Source: Arthrobacter sp. ISL-28 (GTDB lineage: Bacteria > Actinomycetota > Actinomycetes > Actinomycetales > Micrococcaceae). Taken from it: DNA of 64,000 nucleotides. The DNA lies in the NCBI RefSeq assembly GCF_018613875.1, contig NZ_JAGGPJ010000009.1, forward strand, positions 1 to 64,000, given 5' to 3'. This document shows positions 18,131 to 26,553 of this stretch, in pieces; within the stretch, counting starts at the first letter, position 1; every line of letters begins with the position of its first letter. The notes beneath the pieces were generated by a model that had not been told where the DNA came from, made no database searches, and saw only the letters and a program-made list of their open reading frames with translations. The translations under genes were made by a program, and so were the position numbers.

Positions 18131-18880
18131 TTAGCCGGAATGTTCCGAAGAGGCGCCGGTGCGTCCTTGAAGCACTGAAAGGATGTTGGGACGGTACCGC
18201 TGTTGCACCCGGTGCTTCGTTCCGTTCTTCATTTCCGTAATTAGTTTGCTGATCGATTCAGCGTGCCGGAACTCCCCTCCTGCTGCAAAGAACGCTTTCA
18301 GCCAAGGCTCCTTCTCAAGGGGATAGCCGCCCTCGGTGAAAACCCGGACGAGCTGCACGACAGCAGCTTTGCCGTTTCCCGTCGATAGGCCGTTGTATTG
18401 TTCATCAACCATGCATTTAGCGGCCTCGAGCTGTACGGGGTCGGGAGCTTCGTGATCGATACCTTTAGCCAGGTCTCGGGCGCCCATCCCCTCAAGCCAA
18501 ATTCTCACCATATCCATCGGTGACCAGACAATGACAAAGAGGCGGTCGACCGAGTCATGCTCGACCAGTTCCCTAATCACTTCGCAATCGTCCGGCTTAT
18601 AGGGGTGGAGAATCGCCAGAGTCCGGTTTAGGCGCTTGCCCTGGGTTTCGAGATCCCTCAGCTGCGTGAGGGAAACGATCTTACGAGATCCTTTCTCCGC
18701 AACCACGTAGTCAATGAATTCCGTATCGGCGCTGCCTGGCTCCTGAAGCCTCTGGGGATCGCATGCAGCAAACAGATAGGGAGGTTCACCTAGCCAATCT
18801 CTGATGAGAGCACTTTGCGGCACCATCGACGTACCTCGTTGTGCCCAATCTTCCCGGATCATGTACGCAAGTTCAGTCAT
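18131..18880 (-). CDS. Hypothetical protein (249 aa)
   Basis: Not recognised. It is a soluble mixed alpha/beta protein with no signal or membrane segment. Notable stretches are an N-terminal ELAYMIREDWAQRG, a central strand-rich part (RLFVIVWSPMDMVRIWLEG) and a basic C-terminus (MKNGTKHRVQQRYRP). The ATG at 18880 is the first of the frame. It lies 72 nt downstream of another unrecognised gene on the same strand and converges on the PLD-helicase. The pair could be a two-gene cassette, possibly defence-related given the location. Confidence 0.6.
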   Translation of the reverse strand: MTELAYMIREDWAQRGTSMVPQSALIRDWLGEPPYLFAACDPQRLQEPGSADTEFIDYVVAEKGSRKIVSLTQLRDLETQGKRLNRTLAILHPYKPDDCEVIRELVEHDSVDRLFVIVWSPMDMVRIWLEGMGARDLAKGIDHEAPDPVQLEAAKCMVDEQYNGLSTGNGKAAVVQLVRVFTEGGYPLEKEPWLKAFFAAGGEFRHAESISKLITEMKNGTKHRVQQRYRPNILSVLQGRTGASSEHSG

Positions 18881-18952
18881 TCCGGCATGTTCTCATGCGG
18901 CACTGACAAAAAGCGCGGAATACGTCCTGAGCTGGGTGCGGCACCCATGCCG

Positions 18953-19429
18953 TCAACGCTCATTGCTTTCAGCCACGCTCAAGAGCCGAGCAACCTCCGG
19001 GGTCATGGAGTAGCGCTCACCGTCCCAACCCCAGATGTAGTGCCAGGAAGTGCCTCTAGGGGTGGTGTACAGCGGAAGGCCGGCGCGGCGAATTGCCTTT
19101 CCAACGCCCCCGAGGATGCCTGCGACGCCCGATTTGCCTTTCGGATGCCCGGTCAAATCGGCAAGCTCCTCTGGAAGGAGGTACACGGTCTCTTCTCGGA
19201 CCGCTTCTATCAGGTAGTGGAGGATCCTACGCCCCGGCAACGAGATCTCACTCCACAGGGCTGCGGCGATTGCCGGAGCTTCATCTGTTTCGACCCAAGA
19301 AGGGACAGTGCCGGATGGCAACTGGGTGGGCGCTTCAGGGTCGTGGACATTGGCAATGAACTCTCCGAAGCGGATGTAGAAGTCCTCAACTCGATGTTCG
19401 GGGACATGGACGGTAATCGGAATAATCAT
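18953..19429 (-). CDS. Hypothetical protein with winged-helix-like part (158 aa)
   Basis: I chose the ATG at 19429, which has TTGGAG upstream and begins a neat beta-strand (MIIPITVHVPEHRVEDFY). The frame is open a further 23 codons. The middle region (GRRILHYLIEAV through LTGHPKGKSGVAGILGGVGK) resembles a winged helix, with the glycine-rich stretch as a possible recognition helix and wing. The C-terminus contains WHYIWGWDGERYSM. DNA binding is possible but unproven. It is the first gene of the two-gene minus-strand unit. Confidence 0.6.
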   Translation of the reverse strand: MIIPITVHVPEHRVEDFYIRFGEFIANVHDPEAPTQLPSGTVPSWVETDEAPAIAAALWSEISLPGRRILHYLIEAVREETVYLLPEELADLTGHPKGKSGVAGILGGVGKAIRRAGLPLYTTPRGTSWHYIWGWDGERYSMTPEVARLLSVAESNER

Positions 19430-19667
19430 ACGAACTCCAAGATAGGTTACAAGACGGGTTGACTCTCTTACTGTGTCTTCCTCGAAAACCAATGTCAAGG
19501 GGGGTTATAACCCGTCTTGAGTTGCAGAGACCGTGATGCTGCGATAGATGGCGACGTGTCACAACCTTGGAATCGGGACACCCCGGGTTGGGCACAATGT
19601 TGTGACTGTTAGTTGGGAATGGCGGTTAATTCACAGTTAGGACTGGCGGTTTGGCCCGTTTCGTTCG

Positions 19668-19766
19668 GGAACGCTGAACGGGGCAGGGGACGAGACGAGT
19701 TGACCGCGTGCGGCGATGCCGTCACAGACCGTCTGTTAGAGGGCTACGCTGGTGCCCACGAAAGCA
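19668..19766 (+). repeat. 99-bp direct repeat, copy 1
   Basis: 99 nt repeated at 20091-20189 with one mismatch (a G here, a T there, 14 nt in). It contains the perfect palindrome ACAGACCGTCTGT. It ends 26 nt before the start of a small membrane protein gene, so it probably includes a promoter or operator. Confidence 0.9.
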
Positions 19767-19791
19767 GCCTGAAAAAGTCAGGAGATGCAGG

Positions 19792-20022
19792 ATGGCACCA
19801 GCAACGTTGTTCGGTTTGGTTCTCGTTGGCGCCGGGTTGTTCCTCGTGGCAATATCGCGGCCTCTGGCAAGGAGGGCCGCGATCATACGGAGATGGTTCT
19901 CCTCAAGCGCGGACATAGCGTGGTGGACGCAACGTGAGATACCAAGAGTACGTTTGATCGCAGCTTCCTGGATTCTCCTTGGAGCCGGATTCGCTATTTA
20001 CGGCCTCATTACTGGGCGCTAG
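19792..20022 (+). CDS. Small two-pass membrane protein (76 aa)
   Basis: The ATG at 19792 is preceded by AGGAGATGCAGG. The product has two hydrophobic helices (LFGLVLVGAGLFLVAI near the N-terminus and LIAASWILLGAGFAIYGLI near the C-terminus) joined by a basic, tryptophan-containing loop (RRWFSSSADIAWWTQR). Function unknown. It directly follows copy 1 of the 99-bp repeat, and copy 2 begins 69 nt after its stop, so the gene lies between the repeats like a cassette. Confidence 0.55.
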   Translation: MAPATLFGLVLVGAGLFLVAISRPLARRAAIIRRWFSSSADIAWWTQREIPRVRLIAASWILLGAGFAIYGLITGR

Positions 20023-20090
20023 GGGCAATTCGAGTTAACGGCCCGGATCGCTCATTGCCGATCCCGTAGCTAACGGGGACGCACGGCAGA

Positions 20091-20189
20091 GGAACGCTGA
20101 ACGTGGCAGGGGACGAGACGAGTTGACCGCGTGCGGCGATGCCGTCACAGACCGTCTGTTAGAGGGCTACGCTGGTGCCCACGAAAGCA
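20091..20189 (+). repeat. 99-bp direct repeat, copy 2
   Basis: Second copy of the block at 19668-19766, including the 13-bp palindrome. It lies upstream of the next small membrane protein gene. The 423-nt separation would allow RecA-dependent loss of the gene between the copies. Confidence 0.9.
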
Positions 20190-20345
20190 CTCGTTAGTAG
20201 TGCGACCCTGACCCCGGATGTGAACGAAGACGGATTCAAAGAAATCGAGAACGGCTCGGATGAGGCGGCCGGCGCGACTGTTGTGGCTCCGCTCACTCCG
20301 TGCTTAGCTGAAATTTCAGGCACTATCGAACGCCAGGGGGACAAA

Positions 20346-20648
20346 ATGGAGCAGAGACGTAAACCTTCGCTGTACGCGAGAACACTCCGCGCCGGCATCG
20401 CCGTGGGTGTGTTTGGCGCGCTTGCCATGATTTTCTCGAACCTCTTCCTGCAAAACTTTGGTGTGGTGTCTTTCAACGGGTCCAACGCATTCTTTGTGGT
20501 CCTCACGCAGATGTACTTGCTCGCTACCGTGGCGTGCATGCCCTTCTCAGCTGCCCTTGTCGCAGCGGCGCTGGTCATGCGCTATCTCGACACCAGGTCC
20601 ACGGGTCCAGTGGAGCGTGCAGAGAACCCGCCCGCGTCGATGCACTAG
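20346..20648 (+). CDS. Small membrane protein (100 aa)
   Basis: The ATG at 20346 with CAGGGGGA upstream is preferred over a longer frame beginning near 20175. The product has a basic N-terminus (MEQRRKPSLYARTLR) and two membrane helices (GIAVGVFGALAMIFSNLF and a second around LLATVACMPFSAALVAAALV). Function unknown. The next gene begins 2 nt after its stop, so the two are co-transcribed, probably from the repeat-copy-2 region. Confidence 0.55.
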   Translation: MEQRRKPSLYARTLRAGIAVGVFGALAMIFSNLFLQNFGVVSFNGSNAFFVVLTQMYLLATVACMPFSAALVAAALVMRYLDTRSTGPVERAENPPASMH

Positions 20649-20650
20649 TT

Positions 20651-20974
20651 ATGAGCAAGCTTCCGAACATTATCTGCCCGGTATTAGCTCTCGTTCTGGT
20701 GGGCTGTGCTGGTTCTCCGTCAGATTCGTTTCGTCGTACCTCCAGCAGCGACAGCTCCTGGAACGTCGGCGCAACTCACCCCAGATATGACACGCTGAGT
20801 CCCTGCGATAAGGACTCGCGCGTTGAAAGAGCAGTCGTTTCCAATGATCTGCCAGCTTCGCAGCTTGGGATAAGGCTTGTGCCTGGGTCGACAGAAAAGG
20901 ATGCGGTACGCATCGCGGAATGTCTCGCTGAGACTCTCACGGGCGGAGAAATATGGATCTCTTCGCCCGGATAG
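20651..20974 (+). CDS. Putative lipoprotein (107 aa)
   Basis: The signal peptide ends in a lipobox (ALVLVGCAGS, cysteine near residue 19), so the mature protein should be lipid-anchored outside the cytoplasmic membrane. A short Ser/Arg-rich linker and a small domain with SPCDKDSRVERAV and STEKDAVRIAECLAE follow. No family was recognised. It starts 2 nt after the preceding membrane protein gene. Confidence 0.5.
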   Translation: MSKLPNIICPVLALVLVGCAGSPSDSFRRTSSSDSSWNVGATHPRYDTLSPCDKDSRVERAVVSNDLPASQLGIRLVPGSTEKDAVRIAECLAETLTGGEIWISSPG

Positions 20975-21052
20975 ACGAATTATCGTGCAGAAGCGAAGCG
21001 CACCGGTAGGGGTTCACAGGGGACCCTCAGTAGGTCGTCTCAACGACATCCA

Positions 21053-21649
21053 ATGAGAGGCAGTGGCAGTTTGATTGAATCAGCAACTTTCGTGATCAAG
21101 GCATTCGAGCATGTCGTGGACTTCGTCGTGGAGCCCTTTCCTCCGCCAGATCCCGCAGCCGCCCTGCAGGCGGCGATGCGTGGTGAGAGGCAGGAAACTC
21201 CCTTGATGGTTCCACTGATTTACACCGGCGTCGCTGTGGGGCCAGTCGACTTGGTTATCGAGGTCCTCAGCGAGAGACCGGAGATTAACGGGACTGCCTG
21301 GGAGGACATCCATGAGTTGTCCCTGACGTTCCCTGAAGGCAAGGCGTACTTCAACGAGCCCACGGGCCGGGCCAGGAGGGATGTAGGGACCATTGAGGGC
21401 GAGGAGAAGGGCACATACCGCGTCCGGCTTCACGCCACCGGCCGCGACACCGCCTTTGATGATGTCGTGGAGTCGCCAGTTGAGCGTCACCTAGTCCAGT
21501 TCTGGAAGGAGCCACCATCGCCGGTGTCTGTCCTGTCATCGCGATCAGAACGAGGCAAGAGCCTGCCACGTTTCATAAAGATGTGGCAGGGACCACCCGG
21601 TGCCACGGCCGGCAGTGAACCACAACTGCTAAACAGCCCGCCTGAATAG
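21053..21649 (+). CDS. Hypothetical protein (198 aa)
   Basis: Not recognised by function. The central part (VPLIYTGVAVGPVDLVIEVL, then WEDIHELSLTFPEGKAYF) and the ARRDVGTIEGEEKGTYRVRL segment look like a beta-rich soluble domain, ending in HATGRDTAFDDVVE, similar in texture to uncharacterised actinobacterial proteins. The first ATG at 21053 lacks a clear Shine-Dalgarno; a TTG about 20 nt later is possible. No membrane segment. Confidence 0.5.
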   Translation: MRGSGSLIESATFVIKAFEHVVDFVVEPFPPPDPAAALQAAMRGERQETPLMVPLIYTGVAVGPVDLVIEVLSERPEINGTAWEDIHELSLTFPEGKAYFNEPTGRARRDVGTIEGEEKGTYRVRLHATGRDTAFDDVVESPVERHLVQFWKEPPSPVSVLSSRSERGKSLPRFIKMWQGPPGATAGSEPQLLNSPPE

Positions 21650-21708
21650 CGGTAGCCGCAGGCGGAGGATAACCCTCAACTCTGATCCCAGGCCAAGTGA
21701 CGATTCCT

Positions 21709-21760
21709 TCCGCACACGTCCCGTAAGAGGCTCGTCCGCATAACGTCCCAAAAGAGGGTC
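21709..21760 (+). repeat. Two tandem 26-nt repeat units, locus A
   Basis: Two diverged copies of a unit with the pattern TCCGCA-t-ACGTCCC-AAGAGG lie head to tail (21709-21734 and 21735-21760). A matching pair lies at 26554-26605 in the same direction. They may be ends or resolution sites of an old mobile element. Confidence 0.5.
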
Positions 21761-21827
21761 CAACGGAGGAACCCTGATCGGGACCCAGCTCCCCCTGATC
21801 GGGACACAGCTGATACTTTCCCCTCAT

Positions 21828-22220
21828 CTAAGCCCTCCAACCCCCTTGCTCAGGCAGTCCTTCCCGGCTGTCTCGGATTTCTTTGACGAAAAGCCACACG
21901 CACCAGGCCAAGGCGATGAGCATGGGAGGCGTCGCCAGGATAAACGCGGCATATCTGAGGTGAAAAGACGTAGAAGAGCTGCCGTCATTCATCCTGTACG
22001 AACACTCAATACCCAACGGGACCCACGCATAGGTACTACGCGGCAGACCATACCGGCCGCCTTCAGGTGTGTAGACAGAACTTGCCGGGCGTTCCGCCAA
22101 ACACAGGAACGAATCGTCGGCATTTCGGATTATCATGCCGTAATCGAATTGCCGGACGGCCGCGTACCAGAGCAGCGCTATGAGCATAAAGACCAGCAAC
22201 GCCCGCCACTGTCCGCGCAA
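21828..22220 (-). CDS. Membrane protein (130 aa)
   Basis: An N-terminal hydrophobic helix (ALLVFMLIALLWYAAV) and a C-terminal one (AAFILATPPMLIALAWCVWL) flank an extracytoplasmic loop of about 60 residues containing two cysteines (SFLCLAERP, LGIECSYRM) that could form a disulfide. The tail is charged. Function unknown. Monocistronic as far as visible. Confidence 0.55.
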   Translation of the reverse strand: MRGQWRALLVFMLIALLWYAAVRQFDYGMIIRNADDSFLCLAERPASSVYTPEGGRYGLPRSTYAWVPLGIECSYRMNDGSSSTSFHLRYAAFILATPPMLIALAWCVWLFVKEIRDSREGLPEQGGWRA

Positions 22221-22388
22221 TGCTGCCCACCCCTTCAGCTCGATGCCGCTAGCTGGTCACTATGACACAGCCTGCAGTGTGCTGACAGCGTTCACAAGCA
22301 GCCGCACCACCCCCAGGAAGCCGAGAAGTGGCAGCGACCCGCCGAGGGCATAAAACCTTGCGCGCTCCTTGTATGTCCAAACCTAGCT

Positions 22389-22565
22389 TTATCTCCGGGT
22401 GTCTTTCCTGAGCTTTATGAGGCCGCCGATGATAAATGCCGCGCCGGCGAACAACAAGACGATCGCGCCGTTGTACATGCCAGGGAGATAGAGCCACCAG
22501 ATTCCCACGCTGAGGAAAGCTACTCCTGCAGCAAGTATGACTAATGTTTGGCTGCTCGGTTTCAT
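22389..22565 (-). CDS. Small two-pass membrane protein (58 aa)
   Basis: ATG at 22565, stop TAA at 22389-22391. The product begins MKPSSQTLVILAAGVAFLSV and has a second helix (GAIVLLFAGAAFIIGGLI) before a basic end KLRKDTRR, a positive-inside hairpin topology. It lies in a stretch otherwise without genes, on the same strand as the membrane protein at 21828-22220. No family recognised. Confidence 0.5.
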   Translation of the reverse strand: MKPSSQTLVILAAGVAFLSVGIWWLYLPGMYNGAIVLLFAGAAFIIGGLIKLRKDTRR

Positions 22566-22806
22566 CCTATTCGACTCATTTCGATAGAAGATTAATGCAG
22601 CGTCCTACGCCTTTGGGGAGAGGAAGCTATCTAAATGTACGGCGCCACACATCCATAGACCGATGCCGCTGCATCACCAACCACCCAACCTCGAACGGGA
22701 CAAGAAATCGTGGCTAGATGGCCTTCATGGTTTCGCTGATGAAGCCCCCTACTGCATGGGCAGTTATTGGACTCGTAGACTGATTTTGTAGCGGAAGGGA
22801 GCAGAC

Positions 22807-22914
22807 ATGGCGAAGCGGCGTATGCGCGACAACTGGGTGGTGTACTTGATACCACCCTTCGCCGTTGCCGCCTTCTTGGTTTGGCTCATGAGGGACGTCT
22901 GGCGCTGGTTCTGA
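22807..22914 (+). CDS. Very small membrane protein (35 aa)
   Basis: The ATG at 22807 follows GAAGGGAGC, a good ribosome-binding site. The peptide has a basic N-terminus (MAKRRMRDNW), one hydrophobic helix (VVYLIPPFAVAAFLVWLM) and an RDVWRWF tail. The strong start and clean topology argue that it is real, although it is short and unrecognised. Confidence 0.45.
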   Translation: MAKRRMRDNWVVYLIPPFAVAAFLVWLMRDVWRWF

Positions 22915-23007
22915 CGGGCCTACAGGGGCCGGCCCGATGCCCTGAAGCCGAACGTCTATCGGGTCATCTGCCGAGCCTTTGAGAGGCTTGCGGCCATAAT
23001 TGCGATC

Positions 23008-23895
23008 ATGGATGGTATTCTTTCGACGCTAGAACTCCGGGACGTGGTCCGGTACTGGTCTGTCCGTCAGTTTCCACGTTTTTGGCACCTCGAGCCGCGG
23101 TCATCATCCGTGCAGGAGATCCTGGTTGACGGACAGATCCTGTCGGATGTCTTTGACTTGGATCAAGCAATGCCACCGGCGGAGGGAACGGCCCTTAGAA
23201 CAGACAACCCCGATCATGCCCTGGCTAAGGTACAACGTCTCTTGGGACTTGCGGAACCCGATTTCAGGGGCGGGCGGGTTGCATTGCTGGTATGTCCTGG
23301 CTGCCTGGAAGCAGGATGCGGAGCGTTGAGCGTTGAAGTCCGCCGAACAGAAAACACCGTCATCTGGGCGGAAGCCGGCTGGCAGGATGACACCGGCGAC
23401 GCCGATGACGTCAAGCCAGTTCCGGGTCCTCGCACCATCACGTTCGCCCGCAGCCAGTACGAATCAGTCCTGGCACAGGCGCTGAGTCGCTGGCAAGGAA
23501 TCACGAGCCGTCGGACCGGGGACAGCCCGGTGCCGGTGCTTATTTCCTACCCCGTACTGGCCGTCGACGAGGAAGGAGCAGTTCACTTCTTCAATGACCG
23601 GGAAACACTTGAAGGCGTGGCTGAGATGTTCATCCATGGCGAGTTCACTCTGGTCGTTGACGCGCGTGGCATCGAGTACTCCTACGAGGAAGGCGACCTC
23701 CCATACATCGAGTTGAAAAGTAGCGATCTGGCCAACGCAGCGGACCTACTTCGGATAGTCGAAGAACGCGTGAATTACCTCCGCTCTCGTGGAGCTCTCC
23801 GTCATGCTCCATCCTCGCCGGCGCCAAACGGCGATCCGATTAACAGTGAGTTCTCGCCGGCCTTCCGTCTCGCCCGGGAGTACAGCCTGGGCTAG
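23008..23895 (+). CDS. Hypothetical protein with CPGCLEAGCGAL motif (295 aa)
   Basis: Soluble 295-residue protein. A central CPGCLEAGCGALSVEVRR stretch followed by IWAEAGW and a FARSQYESVL segment is typical of an uncharacterised family common in soil actinomycetes. The three cysteines suggest a metal site or structural cluster. The N-terminus (STLELRDVVRYWSVRQFPRF) and C-terminus are helical. The ATG at 23008 has weak upstream support. It stands alone on its strand. The function is unknown, and I do not infer one from the motif. Confidence 0.6.
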   Translation: MDGILSTLELRDVVRYWSVRQFPRFWHLEPRSSSVQEILVDGQILSDVFDLDQAMPPAEGTALRTDNPDHALAKVQRLLGLAEPDFRGGRVALLVCPGCLEAGCGALSVEVRRTENTVIWAEAGWQDDTGDADDVKPVPGPRTITFARSQYESVLAQALSRWQGITSRRTGDSPVPVLISYPVLAVDEEGAVHFFNDRETLEGVAEMFIHGEFTLVVDARGIEYSYEEGDLPYIELKSSDLANAADLLRIVEERVNYLRSRGALRHAPSSPAPNGDPINSEFSPAFRLAREYSLG

Positions 23896-24061
23896 TCGAA
23901 GTGGTCCTGCCCTAGCCGGTCAGCTGCGAGACTCCTTCGAAGACGAAACCAGCCTGGGCTCTAGCACTGTCCCCGCTGCGGGAACCCTCTGCGACATTCG
24001 ATAGCCTGCTGACTGAGTCGGAGGCTTTCATCAAATTCGTTCAGGCACGTAGGCTCGGCCT

Positions 24062-24439
24062 ATGCGTAACCACCGAGCTGATCCTAACGATTCCGTTGGG
24101 GACCTAGCTCGATACGTCATCCAGGCAGTCAACCTTTACTGGGCTGAGGACGTGCAAATCGTCGGCGCATGGCAGGACGGACCGGCCAGCGCATGCGTCG
24201 TATAGTGCCGGAGTATCGACCCCATGATGACCCTTGGCTGCAGGTTAGAGTTTCATGCAAACTCAGCAGACGGCACCATTGAGGGCTTCGCCCGTGACGT
24301 GGCGGGCACTCTCGCCGAGCCGATTGGTACCGCCAGGCATCGGCAAGATCAGCACGGCATCGTTTGGGTGGCCGTCTCCGAGGACCGCCCCACGCCCAAG
24401 CCGCCCGTCGAGGTCATACGAATGCTCGGCGGTAGATAA
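24062..24439 (+). pseudogene. Hypothetical gene interrupted by in-frame TAG
   Basis: An ATG at 24062 opens a 47-codon frame (DLARYVIQAVNLYWAEDVQI, then GAWQDGPASACVV) that ends at TAG 24203-24205. The same frame continues immediately with CRSIDPMMTLGCRLEFHANS through EVIRMLGGR to the stop at 24437-24439. Together they make a sensible protein of about 125 residues, with the TAG where a tyrosine codon (TAC/TAT) would read on smoothly. It is therefore a nonsense-inactivated gene, or two overlapping small ORFs if the TAG is original. Family not recognised. Confidence 0.5.
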
Positions 24440-24535
24440 AGCGATTCCTTCGCCTTCAGTGGGCTCCCCAACCGCTGGCCGATTCCAGGTTGGAATCTAG
24501 CCGTAACTGGGCTGTCTGGTCCTTGGCCGAACCTT

Positions 24536-24988
24536 CTACGGTTCTTGCCTGACGAGTTCTAGAACGTGGGCATAGTTTTGTTCGAGGGTGGGAATCGGCG
24601 TAGCCAGGCGCCGTAGCGCGACTCGGACGACGTCGACGGCAGACTTCCTGGTGATACGAACCAGCGGGTATCCCTCCTCGACTACTTCCCAGTGGGCCCC
24701 CGGAACTGTGTGCGTTAGGACGTCTCCGTAGAACATGCCGATAGGGGGGGCAAGCTCGGCCGCTAAACCATCATTGATGGCTTGATCAAGAGTGGCGAGG
24801 CTTTCTGCTGTGCGTGGCAGCGTTTGACCTCGCTCTTGGAAATAGCTGAGGAGTGCGTCGTATCCGCCGACGTTAGTCGGTGGGGGTACCACGGCATCCG
24901 ACGTGACTGGCTTATATTCTGCGTACCTTCTCGGCATTCCCGCTGGCAATTTCTGCAGAGGTTCGTTGGGATCCTCAGGGATGCTCAT
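24536..24988 (-). CDS. Hypothetical protein (150 aa)
   Basis: Soluble protein with a proline-rich N-terminus (MSIPEDPNEPLQKLPAGMPR), a helical middle (YDALLSYFQERG, LATLDQAINDGL) and a C-terminal domain with AHWEVVEEGYPLVRITRKSA and VVRVALRRL. The texture resembles small actinobacterial domains of unknown function, possibly DUF6278-like, but I am not sure. The ATG at 24988 is the only good start. Confidence 0.55.
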   Translation of the reverse strand: MSIPEDPNEPLQKLPAGMPRRYAEYKPVTSDAVVPPPTNVGGYDALLSYFQERGQTLPRTAESLATLDQAINDGLAAELAPPIGMFYGDVLTHTVPGAHWEVVEEGYPLVRITRKSAVDVVRVALRRLATPIPTLEQNYAHVLELVRQEP

Positions 24989-25109
24989 GTGGTCATCCTA
25001 AGCACACACCCCATTATCGTTGGTCGGATTGCCGGGAGCCGAACCTTGAGCGGGCTCGTGTCGTGTAGAGAACCTTTGTCTGCCCGGACCTAGTCAGGAT
25101 TCCGGATAC

Positions 25110-25316
25110 TCAGTTGCCATCCCTCCGCTTTCGCGCGGAGAGCACCACCGGGATGTCAATGGTCAAAGCAAGCACTAGGACGATCGCCGCCGCATACCCC
25201 CAACCGATCCACTGCGCCAGAATTAGGAGGAGGGCCACAAACACTGGCGTTGAGTACAGAAACCACCTAGACACAATCTTGATACCGTCCCGCGCATGCC
25301 GGCTATTAGATGTCAT
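25110..25316 (-). CDS. Small membrane protein (68 aa)
   Basis: Two closely spaced membrane helices (WFLYSTPVFVALLLILAQWI and GYAAAIVLVLALTIDIPVVL) between a basic N-terminus (MTSNSRHARDGIKIVSR) and a basic end SARKRRDGN. Function unknown. It is one of several tiny membrane proteins in this patchwork region. Confidence 0.5.
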   Translation of the reverse strand: MTSNSRHARDGIKIVSRWFLYSTPVFVALLLILAQWIGWGYAAAIVLVLALTIDIPVVLSARKRRDGN

Positions 25317-25470
25317 TGTCTCTGCCTTCCTGTTCGCGTATTAGTTCATCGGCACATGATGAAGCCCTGCGACCGCACCAACACCGACGTGCTGCGGGAC
25401 ATCTCCTGAGGGCGGGAGCGAACAGTTGGTCCCGCTCGGACGTCTCTACCCGACTACGTGAGGATCCGGT

Positions 25471-25872
25471 CTAAGCTCTGGAAGCGGATCGAGCTATCTG
25501 GATCAGATGGTCCATCTCCACCTCGAAATTCTTGTCCGCCCCGAAGAACGTTTTGTCAGTGATCCTCCACCCGAATCTGTCATAGGCGAATGCCTCCACC
25601 TCGGCGCCTTGCGCAGTTGGGCTAACAGCCAGCATGAGACCTACCGGAACGTTATTCTTTCCCCACGGTATAAGCTCGCCCCAGAGCTTATACAACGTCT
25701 TCGATCCGGTCATGATTTCAAGTTTGGAGCCACTCGTCGTGACCTTATAGCGCCTATCACTGAAGGCTTTTAGAATCCTGCTTCTAACGTCCTCTGGGCT
25801 CATGGATGTAAGCCAAGTTTCCGAACGTGAAAATAGCGGGTTCGCATTGCCCTTTGGTCTCAGGTCTGACAT
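25471..25872 (-). CDS. Hypothetical protein (133 aa)
   Basis: The ATG at 25872 is chosen for the upstream GGGAG; the frame is open a further 11 codons. It is a soluble alpha/beta protein beginning MSDLRPKGNANPLFSRSETW, with SPEDVRSRILKAFSDRRYKV, a strand LEIMTGSKTLYKLWGELI and a C-terminal FEVEMDHLIQIARSAS. It resembles small START/Bet v1-like or polyketide-cyclase-like folds in layout, but this is only an impression. Confidence 0.5.
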   Translation of the reverse strand: MSDLRPKGNANPLFSRSETWLTSMSPEDVRSRILKAFSDRRYKVTTSGSKLEIMTGSKTLYKLWGELIPWGKNNVPVGLMLAVSPTAQGAEVEAFAYDRFGWRITDKTFFGADKNFEVEMDHLIQIARSASRA

Positions 25873-25950
25873 AGCAACTCCCTCATTATTCGGACCGGCA
25901 ATCACCGGACTAAGTTTGGAACCCGCGCCGCATGATCGGCGGCATGAGCT

Positions 25951-26415
25951 TCAGTTGGCAGAATTAGTCTTCTGGCGCCGCCATTGCATTAATCTTCTCC
26001 CGGCCACAAGAGTGCACAATATGGGGAGAAGTGGAAAGAACGGGCCCCCTGACCCAGTGGCAACGAAGGCCACTGCACCCCAGAAGAGAAGTGTGGCTAC
26101 CAGCCACGCCGCCACAGTCCTCCCTTTTACTGGCCGTGGAGGAAGCTCCTCACCGCTGGCGCGCCGCTGCTGCAATTCCTTCCAGGCCTGCCAGCCCAGG
26201 GGAATCAAGATCACAACGGTCAACCCGAGAATGATCATGGCCGCCAAGAAGGAAGATGCACCGGCCATCTCGAGTGGTATGCGACCTACCGGACCGAGAA
26301 GAAAGAGCAACAAAAACAGCCAGAAGTAGAAGCGTCTGCGCTTGGGCGGCAACTCATCCCAAGTGCGGTGCCGCTGGGCATAACGGGAGGTTGAGTTGTC
26401 GTTTGCGGCTGCCAT
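25951..26415 (-). CDS. Multi-pass membrane protein (154 aa)
   Basis: A polar N-terminus (MAAANDNSTSRYAQRHRTW) is followed by about four hydrophobic segments: FYFWLFLLLFLLGPVG, FLAAMIILGLTVVILIPLGW, TVAAWLVATLLFWGAVAFVA and a shorter FFPLLPILCTLVAG. Basic loops and tail are on the predicted inside. Function unknown. It lies 78 nt upstream of the 133-aa gene on the same strand. Confidence 0.55.
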   Translation of the reverse strand: MAAANDNSTSRYAQRHRTWDELPPKRRRFYFWLFLLLFLLGPVGRIPLEMAGASSFLAAMIILGLTVVILIPLGWQAWKELQQRRASGEELPPRPVKGRTVAAWLVATLLFWGAVAFVATGSGGPFFPLLPILCTLVAGRRLMQWRRQKTNSAN

Positions 26416-26553
26416 GCTTCACTGTCTCACCTCGGGGCTTCAGCGCACTACCGTGTCGCTGTGCAGGGTACTACTGCAGGTTCTGCCCAGGAGAAGGGCA
26501 GAGGGCTAAACCCTGTTTGCGACTGCAGGGGCAAGATTTTTTCGCGCCGCACC

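Noticed and set aside
19668..20189. Integron attC sites at the 99-bp repeats
   Set aside because: The GTTAGAG string resembles half a core site, but the matching inverse core and an integrase gene are missing.
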